Shown here piece after piece: positions 15,092 to 27,654 of a stretch of 35,934 nt of DNA (position 1 is its first letter; every line of letters begins with the position of its first letter). Location of the stretch: positions 1 through 35,934 of the forward strand of contig JAMJFO010000038.1 of the NCBI GenBank assembly GCA_023544645.1, in the 5' to 3' direction. Position numbers and translations under genes: made by a program. This stretch comes from Desulfobulbaceae bacterium (GTDB lineage Bacteria > Desulfobacterota > Desulfobulbia > Desulfobulbales > Desulfobulbaceae). The notes under the pieces are model-generated. The model was not told where the DNA came from and did not search any database. It saw only the letters and a list, made by a program, of their open reading frames with translations.

Positions 15092-18000
15092 ATGAAAAAC
15101 CACATACTGCATGCGAGATTTGTCCAAACAATATCTTTCCTCGCTCTAACATTCTGGTTATTCAGTTTATCAACTGGCAATTCCTGGGCAAACGTTTGTT
15201 CACAAGGCGTTGGCCTGCCGCCTTTTCTCAGCGCCGGAGCAAACCCCAACCTGCTGCTGGTCCTTGACAATTCCGGCTCCATGCTGGATTTGGCCTACCT
15301 GGACCAGGTATGCGTCGAAGTTGACAACAATGGCGATCCGGTCAAAGACAGCAATGGCGATTATAACGAGGTTGCCTGTATCGACCATGACGAAGATGGT
15401 ATATATGACCTGGGGCTTGATACGGATACCACGGGCGACGGTTTATTCGATACTGCAAGCACCAACGCCGCAATCAAGTCGGCAGAATGCTACGACAATG
15501 GATACCTGTACAGCAAAGAATCCATGGCCATTGACCCAACTATGCAGTATGAGGGATATTTCGATAGGGACACATGGTATGTCTGGTCAGGGAGTTTTCA
15601 GCCCTGGTACGAGACATTAAGCTACGGCATCGAAGAATGGGAAAATGGAGCCATCTTTGCGGCAGAAAGCTTTGCCAAGGTTGGACAACAGCTCTACTTT
15701 ACCCAAAATGGCGGAACCACAAATGACCCTGATTCAAGCAACGGTTTTTCAATAGATGATGACAACGGAGTTACGGACTGGGTCATGGTTGACTGGACCT
15801 GGAGACCCGGTACGGTCTATGGTGCGGGTGCCCTGGTTTCCTTCCAGAGCATGCTTTTTTACACCAGCGCAGGAGGAACATCCGGAACAATAGATCCCTG
15901 GAATGATGGCTTCTGGGCCCGTGTTGATGGGGGCCAGTTTGTACCTGCCCCAACCGATCTTGCTGCCAAAAATGTTTGCACTACAGCTGCATCCGGCAAC
16001 GGTGACGAGTTTACCCATACTGATCTTTGCATTGTCCAGGATTCCACGACAGATCCGGCCGCTATTGCCATTACTGCTTTTGCGGCCCGGGGGAACTTTC
16101 TCAACTGGGCCATGTCGTCAAAATTTGATATTCAGAAAAAAATCCTTACCGGTGGCAAATACAACGACACCGTTGTGTTAGGAGGAGGTCTCAACGGAGG
16201 CTTTCTGGTAGCTGAAAACAGAGGTTGTGCCGGAAGCCGATTTGTCAAGGAACTCACCCTGGATCAAAATGGCAGCGGTGGCGCCCCTATGGTCCTCACC
16301 CTTGGAATCCGAGGATTCAACGATAAAGACTGGCTGGATACCCTCGACAACACAACCCGGATGGAAATTTTTGAAATAACCGAGGGAGGCGCTTCTGAAC
16401 AAATGGGAAAATGCCAGGAAGCCGTTGACGTTCTGATGGATCCTAACTCAGCGCCCGGTCATATCTACACCCCGTTGGAAGGATGCCTTGGAGTTTCCCA
16501 CACAGGCCCGACTATTCATGCCACCCAGGAATGTTGGCAGTTAAGCAATGCGGCCGACCCGGCAACATATTCTATCAACGCTACTAACATCTATTCAGAC
16601 TGTAACAAAATCTATGACCCTGCGGGTGGCCCTCGAACGTATCCCTGGGATATAAACTACTATGACGACGCATATGTTTGTTACGGCGCCTATAATTCCA
16701 TTGCCCCCTGGCGATTCGAGCTCAATGACGACGCTCTTTTCCCACAGAGCAACATCGGCTATGTAGGCCGATGCTGGAGAGAATGGGAAACAAATGAAGC
16801 AGGGGTACAATGCCTGCCTAAACCGTGCCCGGCTCCATACGTTTCCGGGGATTCCTGGAAAAGTACTGGGATAATCTACCAATGCGTGGCAGGGAGTCTG
16901 CAGGAATGCGTAAATTATGACAACTCCTCTAAAATCTGCCTGGAATGGGAAGGTCTTTTTGAAGATCCTACCGGCGCCACATGTGTTCCAAATGCCGGCT
17001 CAGTTTCCAGCATACTACCTAGCGGCGTAAATCTGGACTGCGGTGGAAGTGTGAGTAAATGGATGCCGACTTCACCACTGTCTGATGGCGATGTCGGCTA
17101 CTATGACCCTTGGGTCTGCGACAACCAGAAATATAACGAATGTGTTGAAGAAGCCATACGGGATTACTGCACGGGTATAACAGTTCCCGAAGTAATTGAC
17201 CCCTCAGATGCACCGACCCAGTCCGACCAGACATGGAACCTGCCGGCAAGCTTTGTTGATCGTGGGCTGCAGAACTTTTTCGGTGACCCCATTGCGGTTA
17301 TCAAGGGTTGGATTCAATATGAGCTGCCCGCAGAACAGACAACTGACCATGTGAACGAACCGGACGGACCCCGTGGACTGCTCTATGATGTAGCAGACAG
17401 CCTGAGAATAGGCGCCATGGCGTTTAATAATGTCGGTTCACGGACAGAATGTGACCCGAACATTGTCCCACCTGATGCTGCCTTGAAAAAGCACTGTCCG
17501 GAAAACAACAAGGACGGCGCTGAGCTGGTCGCCATGATTGATACCACCATGTACGTCCATGACAACTGGACAGAAGATAACGTTCTTGATGATTTCCCTG
17601 TCTGGGGGCACTACAAGAACCTGGTGGCGGCTGTCAATGATGTCCGGGCCACCTCGTGGACACCGCTCGCAGAAGCAATGTTCAATGCCATTGGCTACTA
17701 TGCGCAGCGTACAGACATGCGGCTGAATGCAGATGATTTTACCACTGTCGCCGAAATAGCCGCGGCGGCCACTGAATGGGTGCCGGGTACTACAACCACC
17801 TATGATCCAGGTGACCATGTCTACTATTACAAGGACCCGCTGGATATAACCTCTGAAAAAATCTATTTTGTGACTGTGGAAGGCGGAACAAGCAATGCCA
17901 ATGCAACGTTTCCCACCAATGACGATCAGGTGCAATGGACTCCTGTTGCCCCCCAGCAATACTGGTGTCAGTCAAACCATGTCCTGATGATCACTGAAGG

Positions 18001-21000
18001 ATCGTCAACCCAGGATATTAACCAAACCGTATCTACCTTTCTGAATGACCCAACTATGGTTCCTGTATCCCGTGCTGAGCCTGTTGACGATGGCGACTCT
18101 CAATGTGCAGTCATGAACGGCTCCACCTATCTTGACGATCTTACTTATTTTGCCCAGTATGACCCTGATGTAGAAAAGGATGATGTGCTGCGGCTGGCAG
18201 CTGCTGAAGCGCTCTATACACCTGCCAATGCGATGTTGGATGGCGAGATACGAGGTGATATAACCACACATATCGTGACCAGTGGTTCACTGCGAGACAC
18301 AGGAACAACAGATGAATGCAACCCGAAAAACTTAATCACTAATGCTGCCACAAATGGAGGAACAACAGCATATAGCGGAGAAAATCCAACAACACTTGGA
18401 CCAAACCTGGAAGCTGTTTTCAGTAATATCATGAGCCGCGCCTCCGCCGGTTCAGCGGCATCTGTTATCTCCAGTTCCCGCAGCGGCAGCGGCGCGGTCT
18501 ACCAGGCTATTTTCTGGCCCGAACTCCAGGACGCCGAAACCAATACCACTGTTGAATGGGTGGGCGATGTTCATGGCCTGTTCCTGGACAAAAACGGATT
18601 CCTCTATGAGGATACACCCGACGCATTCGGAAATCAGGACGGCATGCTGACCCCCTCCAGCGACATGAACAACAACGGTATCTGCGATGGCGATGAAAAA
18701 TGCAAAGTGGATGCCGGCGGCAACCCGGTCATTGTTGGCGGTAATAAGGTTCCGGTGGGACACGACAGACGCGTTATCTTTTACTTCAGTGAACTGTCGA
18801 ACCGATCGCGAGCATGTTATAACATTGACGGTTTTTACAGCAATAACAAACAATGTCCCGGAGATACGCCGGAAGGGACTGAATGTACGGGCGATTGCGT
18901 TGAGCTGCCCAGAATTAATTATCTCTGGTCAGCAAGCAAGTGGTTGTCAAAGGTGACAGACCCAAATGCCCAACGAACATATGACAATACCGTCTCAGTC
19001 GATCCCTACCAACGGTATATCATCACCTGGCAGGACTTGAACAACAACGGCATTGTAGATACCGGCGAGCAGCTCGATTTCACAGAGAATCTTGCAACAG
19101 TCGCCGGCACAAATGGACGAGGAACAGTTGCCGATGATTTTGCCTTCAGTACCAACCAGGAAATTGAGGCATTCGTCGGAGATATGACGGCAGACAAAAA
19201 GCAACTCGCTGCCAAGGCCGTCATCAGCTGGATTCGCGGCAAAGACCAGCTCAATAACGAAACAACTGACACAAACGTGAACGGTCGCCTGGATAAACAA
19301 CTGAGATCACGAGACTATCCCTTTGAAAAAACATATGCCGCTGACGGGACACTCTCATCGTACGTACTGAAAACTTGGCGTCTTGGCGATGTTATTCATT
19401 CAACTCCTACGGTCGTTGCACGACCTGCCGAGGCCTTCCACTTTGTGTACAAGGACCCGACCTATGCTACTTTTGCCGATCATTATAAGAATAGGAGGCA
19501 GGTGGTTTATTTCGGCGCCAATGATGGCATGCTTCATGCAATTAACGCCGGGTTCTACGAGGAGGCTGCCAATAAGTTCTGGAAAGGCTTTAAAACAAAA
19601 GCAGAATATCTGTCGCATAGAGCTGATTCAGACCCGAGCAATGACACATATTACAAAGATGTTGGGCCGGATCTCGGCGCCGAGTTATGGGCATACGTCC
19701 CATACAATCTTATCCCGCACCTCAAATGTCTGGCTGATCAAAATTACGATCATAAATTCTATGTCGACCAGAGACCAAAGGTTTTTGACGTCCAGATCTT
19801 CCAGGATGATTCCGGCGCTGCCAATCCGGTTCATCCCGGCGGATGGGGAACAATCTTGGTCGGATCCATGCGCTTTGGAGGCGCCTGCGTCGAAAATCCG
19901 GTCAAGGCAACCGATATTGGAAGTACAGGGGCCACGGATAACCGGACATTTATTTCTTCCTATTTTATCCTTGATATTACCAACCCGGAACAACCACCTA
20001 CAGTACTCGCCGAGATGACCTCAGTGGTGGACGGCAGCGGCAACCCTGTCAACCCTGACATGGGCTTCACTACCCCTTCCCCTGCCATGACTGTACAGCG
20101 TGATACCGCTGGTTCCACAAACTGGTACCTGATGTTAGGCAATGGTCCCCAGACCATTCAAGGGAAAAATTTTCAACCTGGAAAAATAGCTGTAGTACCA
20201 CTTAAATGGTTTACAGGTGAAGCGAGTTGGGCTACTGTCGATGGCGATTATGTGCCAACCTCCATTGATCAATCCGAGAAAAGGCCTTTCCGTATCCCGA
20301 ACAGCCGTCCTGCATCAGGTGTTGACATGGGAGAAGGCGGATTTTTTGAGGTCCCGGCAGGCCCGAGCGGTGCCGACAGTTTTATTTCCGATCTCATCAC
20401 AGTCGACTTTGATGTCGAAGTCCAGGGGGTTCCTGGCCTCGGAGGCTTGTACAGAGGGGATGCGGTATACTTTGGCACAACAGACGGAAATGATTTTACA
20501 TCAGCGCCTTTTTCCAGATGGGACGGCGGCGGCAGAATGTTCCGACTCGTTACCAAGGTCCTCGATGCCGCAGGGAATGAAATAGCAAGCAAACCATATG
20601 ATTGGGCTCCACAATGGTCCGCAGCACCTTCAGATCCCAACAACCCCATCAGGCTCCTTATAGACGCAAAAGCCCCGATCACCGCAGCTCCTTCTGTGGG
20701 CTGGGACGGCAAAAGCTTTTGGGTCTACTTCGGCAGCGGCCGATTTTTCGACAAAAAAGACAAAACAGATCCCACAATGAACAGGTTCTTCGGCATTCGA
20801 GAACCCTTTGATATAACATCGCCATTGACGTGTAATGATCAGAGGCTCTTCTGGCCGACCCTCACATGGGATCTGGCCACTGATGATCTCAACGATGAAA
20901 ACGCAACAGCCGGTACCATGCCAGGGACAAGGGGGCTCCTCCAAACCGATAATATGATGGTAGCTGAATATGCCTCATCAATGTATGATGTGCCTTTCCT

Positions 21001-21646
21001 TACATGCGAATACTGCATTGAGGACCCCGATAATCTTGATGGGGACGATGACGGTATAACCTGTAACCCGGCTCATACTGGTATTGACCTGGACGAGCCT
21101 GACTGCTTTCCGAACTATTTACTATCGAACAAAAGAGATGTGCCCAATCCTCAAACCGCAGACCCAACCGACACGGTTTCTGTCGTCCATTTTAATGATG
21201 TACGGGATTATATCGCTGGCACAAGCTGCGATACCGGTATCGACGGCTGGTTCAGGGAAGTACATGAAGAGCGGGAAAGACACCTGGGACAGGCCGCATT
21301 GTTGGGAGGACTCTTAACCTTCACCGGTTACCAGCCATTTGAAGATGTATGCAAGGCGGAAGGAAAAAGTTTTCTCTACGGTGTTCATTATCAGACAGGA
21401 ACTGCCTGGTACGAAAATGTTTTCGGTACATATGGAGTCGACGGACAACAGTATGTAAAGGCTAAACTTAGCCTGGGCACCGGTCTGGCAACAACCCCAA
21501 GTTTGCATGTCGGAGCAGGTGCTAATGATGCAAAGGCATTCGTCCAGACAAGTACCGGTGAAATCATCGAAATCGGCCAGGAAAACCTGCCGCTCAAAAA
21601 CGTGAAAAGCGGCAGGATAGGCTGGTCCGATGAAATTCCTGATTAA
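15092..21646 (+). CDS. pilY1: PilY1-like pilus tip adhesin with von Willebrand A domain
   Basis: 2184 residues from the ATG at 15092, chosen for GGAGGGAG just upstream; the frame opens earlier at 15020. A signal peptide ends NSWA. A VWA fold begins with LLLVLDNSGSM (MIDAS DxSxS, about 15265) and resumes at about 17640 with WTPLAEAMFNAIG and HVLMITEGSS; the usual TDG aspartate is Glu. About 800 residues, many cysteine-rich, are inserted between. The C-terminal half is the PilY1 propeller: GDVIHSTPTVV, VVYFGANDGMLHAINAG and WGTILVGSMRFGG. Calcium-type loops are DMNNNGICDGDE (about 18665) and DLNNNGIVDTGE (about 19036). Three related W-x-P-G-T...GGTS modules occur at 15633-15795, 15797-15935 and 17770-17955. 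PilY1 caps the pilus, binds surfaces and controls retraction. It is larger than Pseudomonas PilY1 (about 1160 residues). Confidence 0.9.
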   Translation: MKNHILHARFVQTISFLALTFWLFSLSTGNSWANVCSQGVGLPPFLSAGANPNLLLVLDNSGSMLDLAYLDQVCVEVDNNGDPVKDSNGDYNEVACIDHDEDGIYDLGLDTDTTGDGLFDTASTNAAIKSAECYDNGYLYSKESMAIDPTMQYEGYFDRDTWYVWSGSFQPWYETLSYGIEEWENGAIFAAESFAKVGQQLYFTQNGGTTNDPDSSNGFSIDDDNGVTDWVMVDWTWRPGTVYGAGALVSFQSMLFYTSAGGTSGTIDPWNDGFWARVDGGQFVPAPTDLAAKNVCTTAASGNGDEFTHTDLCIVQDSTTDPAAIAITAFAARGNFLNWAMSSKFDIQKKILTGGKYNDTVVLGGGLNGGFLVAENRGCAGSRFVKELTLDQNGSGGAPMVLTLGIRGFNDKDWLDTLDNTTRMEIFEITEGGASEQMGKCQEAVDVLMDPNSAPGHIYTPLEGCLGVSHTGPTIHATQECWQLSNAADPATYSINATNIYSDCNKIYDPAGGPRTYPWDINYYDDAYVCYGAYNSIAPWRFELNDDALFPQSNIGYVGRCWREWETNEAGVQCLPKPCPAPYVSGDSWKSTGIIYQCVAGSLQECVNYDNSSKICLEWEGLFEDPTGATCVPNAGSVSSILPSGVNLDCGGSVSKWMPTSPLSDGDVGYYDPWVCDNQKYNECVEEAIRDYCTGITVPEVIDPSDAPTQSDQTWNLPASFVDRGLQNFFGDPIAVIKGWIQYELPAEQTTDHVNEPDGPRGLLYDVADSLRIGAMAFNNVGSRTECDPNIVPPDAALKKHCPENNKDGAELVAMIDTTMYVHDNWTEDNVLDDFPVWGHYKNLVAAVNDVRATSWTPLAEAMFNAIGYYAQRTDMRLNADDFTTVAEIAAAATEWVPGTTTTYDPGDHVYYYKDPLDITSEKIYFVTVEGGTSNANATFPTNDDQVQWTPVAPQQYWCQSNHVLMITEGSSTQDINQTVSTFLNDPTMVPVSRAEPVDDGDSQCAVMNGSTYLDDLTYFAQYDPDVEKDDVLRLAAAEALYTPANAMLDGEIRGDITTHIVTSGSLRDTGTTDECNPKNLITNAATNGGTTAYSGENPTTLGPNLEAVFSNIMSRASAGSAASVISSSRSGSGAVYQAIFWPELQDAETNTTVEWVGDVHGLFLDKNGFLYEDTPDAFGNQDGMLTPSSDMNNNGICDGDEKCKVDAGGNPVIVGGNKVPVGHDRRVIFYFSELSNRSRACYNIDGFYSNNKQCPGDTPEGTECTGDCVELPRINYLWSASKWLSKVTDPNAQRTYDNTVSVDPYQRYIITWQDLNNNGIVDTGEQLDFTENLATVAGTNGRGTVADDFAFSTNQEIEAFVGDMTADKKQLAAKAVISWIRGKDQLNNETTDTNVNGRLDKQLRSRDYPFEKTYAADGTLSSYVLKTWRLGDVIHSTPTVVARPAEAFHFVYKDPTYATFADHYKNRRQVVYFGANDGMLHAINAGFYEEAANKFWKGFKTKAEYLSHRADSDPSNDTYYKDVGPDLGAELWAYVPYNLIPHLKCLADQNYDHKFYVDQRPKVFDVQIFQDDSGAANPVHPGGWGTILVGSMRFGGACVENPVKATDIGSTGATDNRTFISSYFILDITNPEQPPTVLAEMTSVVDGSGNPVNPDMGFTTPSPAMTVQRDTAGSTNWYLMLGNGPQTIQGKNFQPGKIAVVPLKWFTGEASWATVDGDYVPTSIDQSEKRPFRIPNSRPASGVDMGEGGFFEVPAGPSGADSFISDLITVDFDVEVQGVPGLGGLYRGDAVYFGTTDGNDFTSAPFSRWDGGGRMFRLVTKVLDAAGNEIASKPYDWAPQWSAAPSDPNNPIRLLIDAKAPITAAPSVGWDGKSFWVYFGSGRFFDKKDKTDPTMNRFFGIREPFDITSPLTCNDQRLFWPTLTWDLATDDLNDENATAGTMPGTRGLLQTDNMMVAEYASSMYDVPFLTCEYCIEDPDNLDGDDDGITCNPAHTGIDLDEPDCFPNYLLSNKRDVPNPQTADPTDTVSVVHFNDVRDYIAGTSCDTGIDGWFREVHEERERHLGQAALLGGLLTFTGYQPFEDVCKAEGKSFLYGVHYQTGTAWYENVFGTYGVDGQQYVKAKLSLGTGLATTPSLHVGAGANDAKAFVQTSTGEIIEIGQENLPLKNVKSGRIGWSDEIPD

Positions 21647-21671
21647 TCATACATATTTATTTTAACGAATC

Positions 21672-21716
21672 GAAACAGGGTTGGCGGCAAAAATCCGTCA
21701 CCCCTGTTTCTTTTTG
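21672..21716 (+). terminator. Intrinsic terminator after pilY1
   Basis: GAAACAGGG (21672-21680) pairs with CCCTGTTTC (21702-21710), extended by GGCGG/CCG toward an A-rich loop, followed by TTTTT. It lies 25 bases after the pilY1 stop and closes the minor-pilin operon. Confidence 0.88.
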
Positions 21717-21845
21717 GAGCTCTGAAAAAACTCTATCCCAGCTTCCTTCCTGCTTTTTAATTTTGAGCATTGTCAATCATTATTTTAAAGTAGTACCAAC
21801 AAGTTAATACAGTGCTACACTTTGTGGCATGGAAGCCTTCATAAT

Positions 21846-24335
<2,490 letters not shown>

Positions 24336-24341
24336 ACAAGT

Positions 24342-24812
24342 TTGTAGTTGGCTGTTGGCTGTTTAAATTCAGCGGCCTTCGGCCGGAAACTTTAGACTGA
24401 AAACTGACGACTGCAAACTGCCAACTCCCGGCAAAGCCGGGTTCTCCTGTCATATCGACCAAAGGGAGATATCCTGGTACGTACAGGGAAAGATCTCTCA
24501 CATAGGTTCGAGATGACAGTTGCCAGGGGCATCGCGACTTCTGTCATCTGTCATCTGACAGCCAAAGGCTGGAAACTCTAAACTGACAACTGACAACTGA
24601 CGACTGCCAACTCACAGCAAAGCTGTTACCTCAGCCAAAAGGTTGGAAACTCCAAACTGATAACTTTAAACTCACCCTTCAGGCATGGTCCTTCTGCATT
24701 CTGCATTCATAATTCTAAATTTCTTCAAAGCCGGGTTCTCCTGTCATATCGACCATGAGGAGATATCTTGATGCGCAAAAAAATTCTCTCACATGCGCTG
24801 GAGATGACTCGG
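24342..24812 (+). repeat. Mosaic AACTG/CTGTCAT repeat block, copy 2
   Basis: Contains 7-bp periodic tracts (AAACTGA, CAACTGA, CGACTGC at 24393-24425 and 24577-24612), the hairpins GCGGCCTTCGGCCG and AGCCAAAGGCT, and two copies of a CCGGGTTCTCCTGTCATATCG unit (near 24437 and 24731). Each unit is followed by a GAGATATC and a TCTCACAT segment ending in GAGATGAC. Bases 24467-24727 are the inverted partner of 8418-8707. No gene. Confidence 0.85.
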
Positions 24813-24872
24813 TTTTCCCGGTCCGGCAATTATTCTGCTGAACTCCGCAGGTAATCAGTAAATATTTTTTCC

Positions 24873-24902
24873 TTGACATCACACCCTACACACCGATATA
24901 TA
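24873..24902 (+). promoter_or_regulatory. Sigma70-type promoter of sat
   Basis: A perfect TTGACA (-35, 24873-24878), an 18-base spacer and TATATA (24897-24902) as the -10. The long leader of about 130 bases leads to AAGGAGAGG before the sat ATG. The strong -35 fits a highly expressed sulfur-energy gene. Confidence 0.6.
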
Positions 24903-25036
24903 TCATAACTTAAAAGATGAATACCGGCTCAGTTATTCTTGTTTTTCATTGAAAAATACAGGGATTGCGCCCGGCCCGGTTCGTTGTACATAACGTTCTA
25001 ACTTTTCTAACAATTATTCAACCAAGGAGAGGAAAC

Positions 25037-26314
25037 ATGTCGAAATTAGTCCCCCCTCATGGAGGTAAAGGTCTCGTTTGCTGCAAGCTGCATGGCAGTG
25101 AACTCATAGCTGAGCAGGAAAAAGCAGCAGGAATGAAAAAAATTCAGATCAGCGCCCGCGCCAAAGGCGACCTGATAATGATGGGCATCGGCGGCTTCAG
25201 CCCGCTGAACGGCTTCATGACCAAAGCCGACTGGAAAGGAGTTTGCGACAACTTCACCATGGCCGACGGCACCTTCTGGCCCGTACCGATCACCTTGGAC
25301 ATTTCCAAGGCTGATGCCGACGGCATCAATATCGGCGACGAGATCGCCCTGGAAAGAGACGGGGTCGTCTATGCCACCATGAAGGTCAACGAAAAATACG
25401 AAATGTCTGAAGCTGACAAAAAATGGGAATGCGAGAAAGTATTCAAAGGCAAGGGCGAAGAGTCTGCCGACGATGTTTTCTGGAAAATCGCCATGGAAGA
25501 CCACCCGGGTGTGCAGATGGTGATGGGACAGAAAGAAGTCAACATCGCCGGTCCGGTTAAAGTGCTGTCCGAGGGTGCGTACCCCGAGGAGTACAAAGGT
25601 GTTTACCTGACCCCGGCCGAGACCCGCGCCATGTTTGAAGAGCGCGGCTGGTCCGACGTTGCCGCTCTGCAGCTGCGTAACCCCATGCACCGCTCCCATG
25701 AGTTCCTGGCCAAGATCGCCATCGAGGTTTGCGACGGCGTGCTGATCCACTCTTTGATCGGCAACCTCAAGCCCGGCGATATCCCGGCTGAAGTCCGGGT
25801 CAAAGCCATCGACTGCCTGGTTGAGAACTACTTTGTCAAAGACAATGTCATCCAGGGCGGTTATCCGCTGGATATGCGCTATGCTGGTCCCCGTGAAGGC
25901 CTGCTGCATGCAACTTTCCGCCAGAACTACGGCATCAGCAAGATGATCATCGGTCGCGACCATGCCGGCGTTGGCGATTTCTACGGTCTGTTCGAAGCAC
26001 AGACCATCTTTGACGAGATCCCGACCCCCTCCGATCCAGGCAAAGCCCTGCAGTGCGCGCCGCTGAAGATCGACTGGACCTTCTACTGCCACAAGTGCGA
26101 CGGTATGGCTTCCCTGCGTACCTGCCCGCACACCAAAGATGACCGGGTCATTCTTTCCGGCACCAAACTGCGTAAGGCTCTTTCCGAGGGCGCCGAGGTT
26201 GTCGACCACTTCGGTCGCGACGAGGTTCTGGTTATCCTCCGCGAGTACTATGCAGGACTGACCGAGAAAGTCGAGGTCAAGATGCAGGGCGCCGCTTCAG
26301 GACAGTCCATGTAA
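25037..26314 (+). CDS. sat: Sulfate adenylyltransferase (ATP sulfurylase)
   Basis: 425 residues from the ATG at 25037, which has AAGGAGAGG upstream; the frame extends to 24965 but without a start signal. It activates sulfate to adenosine phosphosulfate, or runs in reverse during sulfur oxidation or disproportionation. Motifs: [11 protein letters not shown] (nucleotide-binding QxRNPxHxxH), [12 protein letters not shown], and [17 protein letters not shown], the Cys/His set that binds zinc or cobalt in sulfate-reducer and Archaeoglobus enzymes. No aprAB or dsr gene is nearby. The well-biased, G+C-rich coding contrasts with the A+T-rich left end. It has its own promoter and terminator, so it is monocistronic. 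Confidence 0.95.
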   Translation: MSKLVPPHGGKGLVCCKLHGSELIAEQEKAAGMKKIQISARAKGDLIMMGIGGFSPLNGFMTKADWKGVCDNFTMADGTFWPVPITLDISKADADGINIGDEIALERDGVVYATMKVNEKYEMSEADKKWECEKVFKGKGEESADDVFWKIAMEDHPGVQMVMGQKEVNIAGPVKVLSEGAYPEEYKGVYLTPAETRAMFEERGWSDVAALQLRNPMHRSHEFLAKIAIEVCDGVLIHSLIGNLKPGDIPAEVRVKAIDCLVENYFVKDNVIQGGYPLDMRYAGPREGLLHATFRQNYGISKMIIGRDHAGVGDFYGLFEAQTIFDEIPTPSDPGKALQCAPLKIDWTFYCHKCDGMASLRTCPHTKDDRVILSGTKLRKALSEGAEVVDHFGRDEVLVILREYYAGLTEKVEVKMQGAASGQSM

Positions 26315-26348
26315 TTTCACTCAGCCCAGCTGAGTTGTGCGAATGAAA

Positions 26349-26382
26349 GGAGATGCTCTTGACGGGCATCTCCTTTTTTTAT
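26349..26382 (+). terminator. Intrinsic terminator after sat
   Basis: GGAGATGC (26349-26356) and GCATCTCC (26366-26373) around a short loop, followed by TTTTTTT. It lies 35 bases after the sat stop. Confidence 0.92.
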
Positions 26383-26416
26383 TTTACATGATGTACTGTG
26401 CAGAACATGTGATTAT

Positions 26417-26547
26417 TAGTTAACAGTTATCAGTTGGCAGTTGGCAGTTTAGATTCAGCGGCCTTCGGCCGGAAACTTTAGACTGAAAACTGGGAACTGA
26501 TGACTGACGACTCGCGGCGCAGCCGTGCTGCCAACTGATAACTAACT
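26417..26547 (+). repeat. AACTG-family repeat, copy 3
   Basis: CAGTTATCAGTTGGCAGTT (7-bp period), then the hairpin GCGGCCTTCGGCCG, GAAACTTTAGACTGAAAACTG, and a closing tract that ends CTGCCAACTGATAACTAAC. The central part repeats 24365-24410 nearly exactly. The outer ends are inverted (AGTTATCAGTTGGCAG with CTGCCAACTGATAACT). It runs to within 16 bases of the aroB start. Confidence 0.88.
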
Positions 26548-26562
26548 TATTAAACAAAACAT

Positions 26563-27654
26563 ATGGAACATACCCCCCGAAAAATAGTCCAGGTCGGACT
26601 TGGCAACCGGACCTACCCAATCCTCATCCAATCAGGTGTTCTCCAGCTGATCGGCAGGGACCTGTTGCAGAGAAAGGTGGCCAAACGCTACGGGGTGATC
26701 AGCGATGACCATGTAGCCTCTCTCTACGGCGACCGGCTCATGGCATCACTTACTGAAGCAGGGCTGGCAGCCGAGCTGATCACCTTTCCCCGGGGCGAGA
26801 AAAATAAAAATCTTCAAACCATTGGTGCTCTTTCCAGTGAACTTGCGGCAAGAAACTTTGACCGCAAGGATGGATTGATCGCCCTTGGCGGCGGCGTGAC
26901 CGGGGACATCACCGGATTCCTGGCCTCGGTTTATATGCGCGGCATCCCCTTTGTCCAGGCGCCGACCACCCTGCTGGCCCAGGTGGACAGTTCGGTGGGC
27001 GGGAAAACCGGGGTCGATATTCCTGAAGGCAAGAACCTGGTAGGCACCTTTTATCAGCCCGCCGCGGTATATATCGACACCGATGCGTTGCAGACCCTGC
27101 CCGGTGAAGAGCTGCTGGGCGGCCTGGCAGAGGTGATCAAATACGGGATCATTGCCGACGCCGATTTTTTCCATTTCCTGGAGAATAACCGCGAGCCCAT
27201 CCTGGCCCTAGACAAACCGGTCATCACCGAAACCGTTGCCCGCTGCTGCGAAATCAAGGCCCGGGTCGTGGAACAGGACGAACGGGAAGGCGACCTGCGC
27301 CGCATTCTCAATTTCGGCCATACCATCGGCCATGCCATCGAGGCCGCCTCCGACTTCAAACTGATCCACGGCCTGGCCGTCGCCATGGGCATGTGCGCCG
27401 TTGTTCGTCTTGCCGTCCGCACAGGCTGCCTGGCAACGGAGGAAGCCGCCCGGATCATCAACCTTATACAGGCCTATGGCATGCCGGTGACCATCCCGGC
27501 GGAACTTGACCGGAACCGCATCAAGGGCTATCTGCTGACAGACAAGAAAACAGTGGGCGGCAGGGTCTTTTACGTCATCCCCAATCATATCGGTGAAGTA
27601 TTCATCACCGACCAGGTAGACGAATCCGATATAGATCAGGTTCTCAGGCTGTAG
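26563..27654 (+). CDS. aroB: 3-dehydroquinate synthase
   Basis: 363 residues, the usual length. It converts DAHP to 3-dehydroquinate in the shikimate pathway using NAD and a divalent metal. Visible: the glycine-rich GGGVTGDITGFLASVYMRGI, the PTTLLAQVDSSVGGKTGVD active-site block, NLVGTFYQP, and the metal ligands in GGLAEVIKYG (Glu), NFGHTIGHAIE (His) and IHGLAVAMGM (His). All key residues are present. A repeat replaces the expected leader and there is no visible ribosome binding site before the ATG. The last codons and stop run into a TTTTAGGG array. Confidence 0.95.
   Translation: MEHTPRKIVQVGLGNRTYPILIQSGVLQLIGRDLLQRKVAKRYGVISDDHVASLYGDRLMASLTEAGLAAELITFPRGEKNKNLQTIGALSSELAARNFDRKDGLIALGGGVTGDITGFLASVYMRGIPFVQAPTTLLAQVDSSVGGKTGVDIPEGKNLVGTFYQPAAVYIDTDALQTLPGEELLGGLAEVIKYGIIADADFFHFLENNREPILALDKPVITETVARCCEIKARVVEQDEREGDLRRILNFGHTIGHAIEAASDFKLIHGLAVAMGMCAVVRLAVRTGCLATEEAARIINLIQAYGMPVTIPAELDRNRIKGYLLTDKKTVGGRVFYVIPNHIGEVFITDQVDESDIDQVLRL

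Larger units (their letters stand above)
24336..25036. other. copA-sat intergenic region
   Basis: 701 bases: mostly the mosaic repeat block, then the sat promoter (24873-24902) and a leader of about 130 bases ending in a strong ribosome binding site. No other coding potential. Confidence 0.6.

Noticed and set aside
25046-26209. 387-codon open frame opposite sat
   Set aside because: Antisense shadow of a strongly biased gene; composition like a frame shadow, no motif.
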